Shown piece by piece: positions 1 through 6,829 of a DNA stretch of 10,272 nt. Within the stretch, counting starts at the first letter, position 1; the number at the start of each line of letters is the position of its first letter. The notes beneath the pieces are model-generated. The model worked only from the letters and a program-made list of their open reading frames with translations, ran no database searches and was not told the DNA's origin. Both the position numbers and the translations under genes were made by a program. Location of the stretch: assembly GCA_030608245.1 (NCBI GenBank), contig JAUWEO010000039.1:1-10272 (forward strand). Direction: 5' to 3'. The DNA comes from Candidatus Latescibacterota bacterium (GTDB lineage: Bacteria > Latescibacterota > MVCY01).

Positions 1-132
1 GCTCTTCACATACTTGCGCAGCATCAGATCCTCCCGGAGCAGCTCGGAAAAATTATGCCGGGCGAACCACCTCGATTTCCAGGTTTTGATAACTCCTAAT
101 CTGAATCCTATCGGGTGTGTTTTCTGCCCCAC
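1..132 (-). CDS. rpsC: 30S ribosomal protein S3 (uS3), N-terminal part
   Basis: Start of ribosomal protein S3, which sits in the head of the small subunit near the mRNA entry channel. The first 44 codons are visible before the gene runs off the left edge. The translation begins MGQKTHPIGFRLGVIKTW, the hallmark S3 N terminus, and continues with SRWFARHNF. The start codon is GTG at 132-130, preceded six bases away by AGGAGG. That Shine-Dalgarno overlaps the TAG stop of rplV, a sign of translational coupling. The rplV-rpsC order is the normal S10 operon order, so this end of the operon is undisturbed. No ATG is needed or available at the conserved N terminus. The call is very secure despite truncation by the window edge. 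Confidence 0.96.
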   Translation of the reverse strand, partial: MGQKTHPIGFRLGVIKTWKSRWFARHNFSELLREDLMLRKYVKS

Positions 133-142
133 TTGAAACCTC

Positions 143-487
143 CTATTCTTCTTCCCCAATTACCACTGTGATATGACTTGACCGTTTTTTGATTGGGGTA
201 GCTCTCCCCATGGCTCGGGGGCGGAATCTTTTCAGCGTTGGCCCCTGACTCACGCGGATGTCCTTGATAACCAGCTCCTCCGTATTGACCTTTGCTCCGC
301 CCTCTTGATCAAGTAGGTTGGCAATGGCCGAACGAAGAACCTTCTCCACCGAGACACAGGCAGCTTTCGGAGAGAAATGGAGCAAGTTTAATGCCTCCTC
401 CACCGCCTTGCCTCTTATCATATCAATTACTTGTTTGACCTTACGAGGGGATATTCTGATATATTTAGCTTCTGCCTTCGCTTGCAT
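143..487 (-). CDS. rplV: 50S ribosomal protein L22 (uL22)
   Basis: Ribosomal protein L22, a large-subunit protein that binds 23S rRNA and lines the peptide exit tunnel with L4. At 114 residues it is full length. The N-terminal YIRISPRKVKQVIDMIRG segment and the C-terminal hairpin GPTLKRFRPRAMGRA (about residues 82-96) are both diagnostic; the latter is the tunnel-facing extended loop. The ATG at 487-485 follows GAGGAG by six bases. Downstream it is tightly coupled to rpsC (10 nt gap). Upstream, instead of rpsS, lies a LarA-family gene ending about 38 nt away, which is highly unusual. I see no convincing promoter in the short gap, so L22 and S3 are probably made from a transcript that traverses the metabolic genes. 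Confidence 0.97.
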   Translation of the reverse strand: MQAKAEAKYIRISPRKVKQVIDMIRGKAVEEALNLLHFSPKAACVSVEKVLRSAIANLLDQEGGAKVNTEELVIKDIRVSQGPTLKRFRPRAMGRATPIKKRSSHITVVIGEEE

Positions 488-529
488 CTATTTCTCCTCG
501 GGCACTATTTCGTCTTCCCCTGTTTTCAT
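488..529 (-). other. 13-codon minicistron bridging the larA-like gene and rplV
   Basis: The ATG at 529-527 overlaps the TGA stop of the LarA-like gene (528-526) in an ATGA arrangement. It opens a 13-codon frame, MKTGEDEIVPEEK, ending with TAG directly abutting the rplV ATG and in the same frame. The rplV Shine-Dalgarno lies inside its final codons. It has no clear ribosome-binding site of its own. It could be a coupling device that hands ribosomes from larA to rplV, a decayed N-terminal extension, or chance. I do not claim that a stable peptide is made. Confidence 0.25.
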
Positions 530-1818
530 TCTCGGGGTTTTGAATACAACTGTTCAATATCGGGCACCTCTCCGCTCGCCGGCCGGTGGAGGATCTCTCC
601 CGCGTTTCTCACCACCAAGATTCCCTCATCCTCTCTGTCTGCGTAATCCTGTATCCTGACCTGCTCAGGGTCTAAATAGCCGAGATTTATCTTCCTGCAT
701 TTCTGTTCTGAAATACCGGTAGCTAACACTACTTCTATCCGAGGGGTCTCTCTGCCGTCTATGAAAGTCCCAATCCCCTTTACATGGGTGGAGTGAGCTA
801 AGATTGCCCCCGGCACGTCTTTGAACCTATCCATTTGTTTCAGAAAGTAGTCTCGGGGGTGATATCCCACCTTTTCTATAGCCTCTCCGTGGGTGTAGGA
901 AACCTCAGTTATATGAGGGGCATAAATCATCAATCTTCCCCCATCTGCTACCACCGGTTCCAGTTTATACATGCACTTCCCTGCTGTCCACAGATCCTCG
1001 TACATCTGGGGAGCAATGGACAGGACAGTGTGAAATGCTCTATCTAAATACTTGACATTAATCCTGGCAGACAGGTCAGCCGCCTTTGACCACGACTCCT
1101 CACCACCGGCGAAAAACCCGAACACCTTCCCCTCTTTCTCCACAAAGGAGCAGAGAGTTATGGGAAGACCTATCAGAGATACCGCTTTGTTGATGATCTG
1201 TCTGGGAGGAGTATCCTTCACCCCGTTGATCTTGGGATTAGTAATCAAGGCCCCCATCCAGTGGAACTTGTGAATGATCTCGGGTCCGGCAATCCCTGGG
1301 AAGAGGTATTTATATCCTCCTGAGAATCCCACCACCTCATGGGGGAAAACAGGACCTACTATCAGAAGCTCATCATATTCAAAGATTCTTTTATTTATCT
1401 GCACGGGAATGCCCTCATCCATAAGGCCTTGAGATAGCTCCCGTACTTGCTCCCGAGAGATTGCCCCGATATATTTCAATTGTTCGGGACAATCCCAGTG
1501 GTGTTGAAAGATGCCGATCTTGCCGTATTTGGTCTCCCTTTCTTCTCTGGTTATTCCCAGATGTTGATATATTCTTGTCTCATCTAAGATCGGATGGGTC
1601 CCCAGGGCAATCATGAAATCTAACTTACTCACCATGCCCAGAAGTTGCTCTGAGATAGCCTGGAAGAAAAGATTTATCGGTCCGGAACGAGTGGTGTCTG
1701 GAACTATAACCAGCACCCTCTTGTCCTTATAGTTCCGCTGTTGAAGAGCCTGTTTACAGACAGTGACAAGTTCTTCTCTGCTCAGAGGCCTCTCCGTTTT
1801 TTCTATGTTCATTGTCAT
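526..1818 (-). CDS. LarA-family nickel-pincer 2-hydroxyacid racemase/epimerase
   Basis: Member of the LarA (lactate racemase, DUF2088) family, which uses a nickel-pincer nucleotide to racemise or epimerise the alpha carbon of 2-hydroxyacids. Numbered from the ATG at 1818, the active-site set is visible: PDTTR (D41, R44), GTHP (H75), H160 in PHEVVGFSGG, the pincer-linking lysine K170 in GGYKY, and nickel ligand H186 in HKFHW. The H-K spacing of 10 and K-H spacing of 16 match Lactiplantibacillus LarA. Known homologues act on lactate, malate, 2-hydroxyglutarate and D-gluconate, so family alone does not fix the substrate. Next to an SDR and gnd, an aldonate such as mannonate/gluconate is plausible. 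The frame extends to a TTG at 1830, but ATG 1818 or 1812 fits better; none has a strong ribosome-binding site. No larB, larC or larE cofactor genes are in the window. Confidence 0.88.
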   Translation of the reverse strand: MTMNIEKTERPLSREELVTVCKQALQQRNYKDKRVLVIVPDTTRSGPINLFFQAISEQLLGMVSKLDFMIALGTHPILDETRIYQHLGITREERETKYGKIGIFQHHWDCPEQLKYIGAISREQVRELSQGLMDEGIPVQINKRIFEYDELLIVGPVFPHEVVGFSGGYKYLFPGIAGPEIIHKFHWMGALITNPKINGVKDTPPRQIINKAVSLIGLPITLCSFVEKEGKVFGFFAGGEESWSKAADLSARINVKYLDRAFHTVLSIAPQMYEDLWTAGKCMYKLEPVVADGGRLMIYAPHITEVSYTHGEAIEKVGYHPRDYFLKQMDRFKDVPGAILAHSTHVKGIGTFIDGRETPRIEVVLATGISEQKCRKINLGYLDPEQVRIQDYADREDEGILVVRNAGEILHRPASGEVPDIEQLYSKPRE

Positions 1819-1888
1819 AATCAGCCACAAAGCTGCAAAGACCCATTGTTTTATCTTCGTGCCTTGCTGTCTTAGTGGCCAAAATCAA

Positions 1889-2932
1889 CTACAGGATGAG
1901 CAGCCTTCCCTCCGGGTTAAATCTCTGATAGAGAGACCTTCTTATCTCTTGTTTCCCTTGATACGAGCTTCTATGGTCATAGTCAGTCTCCTCCCATGAA
2001 GGCGTAGTGAGAAGGGACTTGTCAAACTCATCTAAAAGTTTTTTCTCGAATTCACCCGCATATTTTCCCTTAATAAAGACCTGAAAGGCTGGGGAGAATC
2101 CATCCCAGGCCTCTTGTTCTTTCCCTGGCGGAGTGGGATAGAACAGACCGTAGTTGGCCTTGACTGCCTTTAAATCTCCAGCCCCATCTCCGAGCATTAG
2201 TACCTGGTCGTCTCTATATCCGCCGGATTTTTTGGCCACCTCGATGTGATGGCCCTTCGATCCCATTTCCTGCCCACAGATAAGCTGGACATACCGGGCT
2301 ATACCCTGGGCCTCCCAGTAATCGGCCAAGTCTTTGTAGGGAGTCTTGGAAACCACTATGACATCGGCATACTGGGCCATCAGTTCCAGAGATTCCCCAA
2401 CATTGTTGAAGGGAGGAATTTGGGCCGATATGTAGGGGAAAGTCCTGTTCACCGCTTCGCTCCAACCCAAGAGTTTATACAAACCGAAGCTGGTAGGATT
2501 CTTATCCAGGAATCTCTCCAGACTGGGATTGCCCAGTCCCAGTTTATTCTCTCGAGTATAGGTGAGGTAGTCGTCCAGAGATTTCCTGTCGGGAAGTTGG
2601 GTGTTCTTTTCTTTCAAGGCCTTTTTGACATCCGCTCTTTGGCTGAGGGCAGTGAGAGTCAGTTGCACAGCGACAAAACGGTTGCAGCCTCTGTCTACAG
2701 AAAATAGATTGTAATATTCGGCCACCTCGCGCAAGTAAGACTCGATATCCCAAAGTCCATAGAATTCCATATACTGGGGGTGAAATATGAGCATCTGCTT
2801 TCCGTTCATATTGTCGGTAACGCAACCATCGGTATCGATCGCCACCAAAAAATCTTTCCCCCGCTTAAACTCTTTTAGCTGCCTCTCTGGATTTTCTCTT
2901 ATCTGTTCCTCGGTCAATCTGGATAGAACCAT
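1889..2932 (-). CDS. HAD-superfamily hydrolase, substrate unknown
   Basis: Probable HAD-fold phosphohydrolase of 347 residues. Motif I is AIDTDGCVTD (nucleophile D33, acid/base D35). Motif II is the serine of VVSKTP (S195). Motif III is the lysine in MGSKGHH (K226). Motif IV is LGDGAGD (D249, D253). All catalytic positions are therefore present. About 160 residues separate motifs I and II, which implies a large, mostly helical C1 cap; such caps usually select small phosphorylated substrates. There is no signal peptide. It lies 38 nt after the PFK and about 70 nt before the LarA-like gene, inside the sugar-metabolism run, so a sugar or sugar-acid phosphate is a reasonable guess but only that. 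I do not recognise a named subfamily. The ATG has AGGAG about 11 bases upstream. Confidence 0.8.
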   Translation of the reverse strand: MVLSRLTEEQIRENPERQLKEFKRGKDFLVAIDTDGCVTDNMNGKQMLIFHPQYMEFYGLWDIESYLREVAEYYNLFSVDRGCNRFVAVQLTLTALSQRADVKKALKEKNTQLPDRKSLDDYLTYTRENKLGLGNPSLERFLDKNPTSFGLYKLLGWSEAVNRTFPYISAQIPPFNNVGESLELMAQYADVIVVSKTPYKDLADYWEAQGIARYVQLICGQEMGSKGHHIEVAKKSGGYRDDQVLMLGDGAGDLKAVKANYGLFYPTPPGKEQEAWDGFSPAFQVFIKGKYAGEFEKKLLDEFDKSLLTTPSWEETDYDHRSSYQGKQEIRRSLYQRFNPEGRLLIL

Positions 2933-2970
2933 TTCCTGTCCTTTTCTCCTGACATCTATCGGTCCGAATT

Positions 2971-4287
2971 TTAGCTCCTATAACCCCACGGCACGTATTC
3001 TCCGCACTCTCGGGAAGCGAGTACCTCTCTGAATTCCGTGAATCGGGGAAGTGCCTCGCCGATCAAGGGCAGCGCCCAGTTCAGGAAATCGTCGGTTACA
3101 TCCACTTTGTCCGGGGCAACCCACTGTCTGGGGAACTCTCTCTCTGAGTTAGCCACGGTATTTAAAGGCACCTTGTCATATTTAATCCTGTAAGGACTGC
3201 CGGGTTCTCTTATTATGGTAGCCATAAATCCCCCCTCGCCAGCTAAAGCGAGTTTCACTGCGTATGCCCCCACCTGGTAAGCCTCTTTCAGGTCTGTTTC
3301 GGAGGCGTAGGCAATCTCCCGCCTCTGCCGGGTGCCCGGCCTCTCTGATCTGGCTATCCCCCGGACTGTCAGCCTGCTCTGCGCTCTGCCCTGGGCGTCT
3401 TTTCTATCCATCCCGTTAAGGTAGTTTGTGACCACCTGCTCGACCGTCTTCTGGGCAGCGCTGAACTCTGCGTTCCCAAAACTGTCCCGTAAGATCCCCA
3501 GATCTCCCACCGAGACCCCTTCGCCGATCACCACGATGCATCTTCCGAATTCTTCTATTCTCTCGTTAACCCTCTTAGTTATGAACTCTAAGTTCCCTGC
3601 ATAATCGTCCTTAGACAAAGCTTCGCTCAGAATTATCACCAGAGGCATTCTTCTTTCTGGGTCTACAAGTCTGGCCGCTGCAGGGATAAAGCCGATCTTC
3701 CTCCCCATTACCCCAACCACCAACACAGGGTCGCTGGTATAACTTGCTTTATTCTCCTCGTTTGCTTCCAAAATGTTGATAGCCGTACTTCGGGCTGTGC
3801 TTCCGTAACCCGGATTGTGGTCGCAAATGGCAAATGTACCGTTTTCTTGTAGAGCACCGCCCACATCGTTGTCAATCGTTTTGGGAATCCCGGTGCAGAT
3901 TAGCTCCAGGTCGTTCTCTTTGGCCAATATATTTATTCTGTGAGCCGTATCCATTGAATCGCCGCCGCCGCAGTAGAAGAAATAACCGATGTCGTGGGCC
4001 TTGAATACTTCCACAATCCTATTTAAGTCTTCGTCATTTCTTATCTTGTATCTACAACTACCGATCGTTCCTGCCGAGGGAGTCCTCTCTAACAGAGCTA
4101 TCTGCTGGGGAGACTGAGTGGAGATATCTACTAACTCCTCTCGGAGAACACCAAGTATCCCCATCTTGGCTCCGTATATCTTGCCCACTTTGTCGGAAGC
4201 AACCAACTGATCGATCGCTCCCCGGAGGCTGTTGTTTATCACCGCGGTCGGCCCTCCCGACTGGGCGATAACTGCATTGCTTCCCAT
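2971..4287 (-). CDS. 6-phosphofructokinase, pyrophosphate-dependent type
   Basis: Phosphofructokinase of the PfkA superfamily, 438 residues, converting fructose 6-phosphate to fructose 1,6-bisphosphate in the cytosol. Visible motifs are the N-terminal QSGGPTAVIN phosphoryl-donor loop (residues 9-18), YCGGGDSMDT (105-114), IPKTIDND (134-141, catalytic D139) and VMGRKIGF (193-200), which contacts the sugar phosphate. Asp110 at the position equal to Gly104 of E. coli PfkA, together with Lys136 before TIDND, are the two recognised determinants of PPi rather than ATP use. The length and the GGxDSMDT form fit the PPi-PFK branch, whose reaction is reversible. ATP use cannot be wholly excluded. The ATG at 4287 follows GAGGGAGAG; gnd ends 31 nt upstream. 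Placing a PPi consumer in an operon with ribosomal genes is unusual. Confidence 0.88.
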   Translation of the reverse strand: MGSNAVIAQSGGPTAVINNSLRGAIDQLVASDKVGKIYGAKMGILGVLREELVDISTQSPQQIALLERTPSAGTIGSCRYKIRNDEDLNRIVEVFKAHDIGYFFYCGGGDSMDTAHRINILAKENDLELICTGIPKTIDNDVGGALQENGTFAICDHNPGYGSTARSTAINILEANEENKASYTSDPVLVVGVMGRKIGFIPAAARLVDPERRMPLVIILSEALSKDDYAGNLEFITKRVNERIEEFGRCIVVIGEGVSVGDLGILRDSFGNAEFSAAQKTVEQVVTNYLNGMDRKDAQGRAQSRLTVRGIARSERPGTRQRREIAYASETDLKEAYQVGAYAVKLALAGEGGFMATIIREPGSPYRIKYDKVPLNTVANSEREFPRQWVAPDKVDVTDDFLNWALPLIGEALPRFTEFREVLASRECGEYVPWGYRS

Positions 4288-4318
4288 TCAAGCTCTCCCT
4301 CTTACTTATTGTAACTGA

Positions 4319-5809
4319 CTACTTTGTTATCTCCCTTTCGGGACGACCGGCCAACATCCACTCTGTATGAAATTCTCTTATCTTCCCCTCATCGGTGGTT
4401 ATGATTCTGGGATCTTCTGCACCTCTTGTCTTAAAGTAACCGTGAGCGCCAAAGTAGTCTCTCTGTAATGCCGCCACCTGGGCAGAAACCATTAAAGGAG
4501 TAGCCAGTTGAAGGATATAGTCATAGGCGCTGTCCATAGCCAGAGCAGGCACTCCTGCACTGTGAGCTATATGAATAAAACGCACCAAGTTATTTATATT
4601 TTCCTTGACAGTCTTGGCGAATCTGGGAGCAGCCAGCAGATTCGGTATCTGGGGATTTTCTTGGTAAGCCTGGGTAATTTCATCTAAGAACTGGGCCCTG
4701 ATTATGCAACCACCTCGCCAACCTCGGGTGATTTTCCCTATATTCAGGTTGAAGCCATAGTGTTCTGAAGCCGCCTTCAATAAGCTCAAGCCCTGGGCGT
4801 AAGAGGCAATTTTGGCCACATACAAGGCATCGTGCGCGATCTGGACAAGATCGGCCCTCTCCGTTTTCTCCCTTGTCTTCCCGAGATTCAAATCTTCGTT
4901 CATCTTTAGCCGCAACTCTTTATCTTGAGACATTTCCCGAGAGAAAACAGCCGCTGCAATGGTGGGAACAGGGACTAATAACTCTAAAGCGCTTTGTACC
5001 GTCCAGGTTCCCGTTCCCTTCATTCTGGTGATATCGGCGGTTCTGTCTGCCAGGTATTCATCTGTCTGCTTATCTTTTTCCCGCATACCATCCGCTGTAA
5101 TCTCAATGAGGTAAGAACGAAGCACATCATTCTCTCCGTTCCACTTGGCCATAAGGTCGGCAATCTGTTCCGAATTCATATTGGAAGCATTCTTAAGGGT
5201 CCAAACCGTTTCGCCGATCAGCTGCATATCGCCGTATTCAATGCCATTATGGGTCATTTTTACGAAATGTCCAGCGCCGTGGGGACCGACATAAGAGACA
5301 CAAGGAACCCCATCTCCGGCTTTGGCAGCAATATCTTCAAATAGCTTCTCCACCAGTGCATAGGCCTCTTCTTGCCCCCCGGGCATAATTGCGGGTCCCT
5401 TCAGTGCCCCCTCTTCTCCTCCGGAAACGCCTGTGCCAATGTACAGAAACCCTTTTTCCGAAAGCTCAGTGTTTCGCCTCATCGTATCCCTAAAATAGGA
5501 ATTCCCACCGTCAATTATCAAATCGCCTTTGCCTAACAAGGGGAGGAGCTTTTCAATAAAGGCATCCACCGGAGCTCCCTCTTTTACCATAAGCATTATC
5601 TTCTTGGGTCGCTTCAATACACTGACTAAATCTTCCATGCTATAAGTGGGAAAGATATTTCTCCCCTTAGCCGGCCCTTCTGCAAAGGCCTGGGTCTTGG
5701 AAGCTGTCCTGTTAAAGACAGCCACGCAGTAGCCCTTGCTTTCTATGTTCAGGGCTAAACTCCTCCCCATAACTTCCATTCCAATGAGTCCTATATCTGC
5801 TTTTTCCAT
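4319..5809 (-). CDS. gnd: 6-phosphogluconate dehydrogenase, decarboxylating
   Basis: Oxidatively decarboxylates 6-phosphogluconate to ribulose 5-phosphate with NAD(P)+. At 496 residues it is the long, classical form. The N-terminal Rossmann loop is GMEVMG (10-15), followed by FNRT, whose R34 usually contacts the 2'-phosphate of NADP. The catalytic core is intact: GVSGGEEGA (127-135), K184 and E191 in HFVKMTHNGIEYGD, K264 in KGTG, R291 in VFSR, and R450/H456 in QRDYFGAH, which match the substrate-binding set of the mammalian enzyme. Odd points are the first loop, where the usual GLAVMGxNL reads GMEVMGRSL, and a somewhat longer C-terminal stretch (about 457-480) before FHTEWM. AGGA precedes the ATG. 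It sits 33 nt after the SDR and 31 nt before PFK. Confidence 0.95.
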   Translation of the reverse strand: MEKADIGLIGMEVMGRSLALNIESKGYCVAVFNRTASKTQAFAEGPAKGRNIFPTYSMEDLVSVLKRPKKIMLMVKEGAPVDAFIEKLLPLLGKGDLIIDGGNSYFRDTMRRNTELSEKGFLYIGTGVSGGEEGALKGPAIMPGGQEEAYALVEKLFEDIAAKAGDGVPCVSYVGPHGAGHFVKMTHNGIEYGDMQLIGETVWTLKNASNMNSEQIADLMAKWNGENDVLRSYLIEITADGMREKDKQTDEYLADRTADITRMKGTGTWTVQSALELLVPVPTIAAAVFSREMSQDKELRLKMNEDLNLGKTREKTERADLVQIAHDALYVAKIASYAQGLSLLKAASEHYGFNLNIGKITRGWRGGCIIRAQFLDEITQAYQENPQIPNLLAAPRFAKTVKENINNLVRFIHIAHSAGVPALAMDSAYDYILQLATPLMVSAQVAALQRDYFGAHGYFKTRGAEDPRIITTDEGKIREFHTEWMLAGRPEREITK

Positions 5810-5842
5810 ATTCGTTTCCTGGATCCTGTTTACAAAGTTTCT

Positions 5843-6661
5843 TTACACTCCTGAAAATGCATTAAATCCTCCGTCAATGGGGATGACTATTCCAGTGACA
5901 AACCGACTGGCATCGGAGGCAAGCCAAACACAAGCACCGATGAGTTCTTCGGGATCGCCAAACCTTCCCAGGGGAGTATGGGCAATGATCGTCTCCCCCC
6001 TGGCGGTCAATTTTTCGTTCTCATCCAAAAGAAGATACCGGTTTTGCTCGGTGAGGAAAAATCCCGGGGCAATGGCGTTTACTTTCACTTTCTTATTATA
6101 TTCCTGGGTGAAATGGACAGCCAGCCACTGGGTAAAGTTGCTCACCGCTGCTTTGGCGGCCGAATACCCCGGTATTCTGGTCAGGGGGCGGAAGGCGTTC
6201 ATGGAGGATATGTTAATGATCGAACCACCTTCTTCGTTCTTCACCATAGTTTCTCCAAACACCTGAGAGGGGAAGATAGCCCCTCCGAAGAGATTCAGGG
6301 CTATCACCTTTTCTAATCCTTCAACAGGCAAGTCAAAAAAGCTCATCTCGGCAGAGGTCGTCGCCCCCTTAATGTTTCCGCCAGCAGCGTTGAGCAGTAT
6401 GTCCACCTGGCCAAAATCTTTCATCACCTGGCCGTGGCAGAGCTTTATCTTCTCGGTGTTCAGCACATCTATATAATAACCTTTGGCTTTTATCCGCTCG
6501 TCCAAGAGTCTCTCCACCGCCTCCCCAGTGTCTTTGATATCGCAGACGGCGATCTGAGCACCTGCCTTCCCCAACCCTTTGGCGATCACCGAACCCAGCA
6601 CACCTGCTCCACCGATAACCACCGCTTTTTTCCCGCTAAGAGCGAACATGTCCAAACTCAT
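5843..6661 (-). CDS. SDR oxidoreductase, probable D-mannonate oxidoreductase (fructuronate reductase)
   Basis: Classical short-chain dehydrogenase of 272 residues. The cofactor glycine motif is GGAGVLG (17-23), with NAAGG at 91-95, the catalytic serine in ISSMN (152/153), and the Tyr-Lys pair Y166/K170 in GYSAAK. D41 at the end of the second strand suggests NAD(H) preference. The GFFLTEQNR segment (about 200-208) and the ending IDGGFNAFSGV are characteristic of the YjmF/UxuB-type SDRs that interconvert D-fructuronate and D-mannonate in hexuronate breakdown. Gluconate 5-dehydrogenase-like activity is the main alternative. The usual partners UxuA and UxaC are absent from the window. The ATG follows AAGGAG at good spacing. 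gnd starts 33 nt downstream, so this gene probably opens the metabolic run; the lipoprotein is 168 nt upstream. Confidence 0.85.
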   Translation of the reverse strand: MSLDMFALSGKKAVVIGGAGVLGSVIAKGLGKAGAQIAVCDIKDTGEAVERLLDERIKAKGYYIDVLNTEKIKLCHGQVMKDFGQVDILLNAAGGNIKGATTSAEMSFFDLPVEGLEKVIALNLFGGAIFPSQVFGETMVKNEEGGSIINISSMNAFRPLTRIPGYSAAKAAVSNFTQWLAVHFTQEYNKKVKVNAIAPGFFLTEQNRYLLLDENEKLTARGETIIAHTPLGRFGDPEELIGACVWLASDASRFVTGIVIPIDGGFNAFSGV

Positions 6662-6829
6662 TTAGAAATCTCCTTACACAAGCTTATCCAATGCCTCGAA
6701 TGTCCAGGTCATTTCTTTTTCTTTGCCCCTGTTTGGTCGCCCCAGGTCAAGCGTACCCGGAAAAAAACGAAGCGGAAGTTCTTGTCCCTGTTCACATTTT
6801 TGTTAGAATTCCAGCCGATTCTTGTCTAA
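6662..6829 (-). other. Spacer with a 38-codon open frame, possible gene-tail remnant
   Basis: This 168-nt gap between the lipoprotein and SDR genes is far longer than other gaps in the metabolic run. On the minus strand, 6825-6709 is open with no start codon and encodes a short Asn/Arg/Phe-rich peptide containing GWNSNKNVNRDKNF, then RVRLTWGDQTG and a lysine tail, ending in TGA. The wording resembles the C-terminal tails of formylglycine-generating/C-type-lectin-fold proteins, including targets of diversity-generating retroelements. The stop overlaps an ATG (6712) opening a 12-codon frame MTWTFEALDKLV that ends just before the SDR ribosome-binding site. The open frame and the peptide wording are seen; the family resemblance is a weak impression. 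No promoter or terminator is evident. Confidence 0.3.

Noticed and set aside
488..640. Internal promoter before rplV inside the 3' end of the LarA-like gene
   Set aside because: TTGAAC and TTGTAT occur but no matching -10 lies 16-18 bases downstream, so I do not annotate one, though a divergent promoter cannot be ruled out.
1819..1830. TTG start for the LarA-like gene
   Set aside because: It adds four residues with no ribosome-binding site, and ATG codons follow immediately at 1818 and 1812.
2246..2707. 153-codon plus-strand open frame, and other plus-strand frames such as 5736-6266 and 4994-5344
   Set aside because: Each lies antisense to a gene with clear family motifs and shows no recognisable protein signature; they are shadows of the minus-strand genes.
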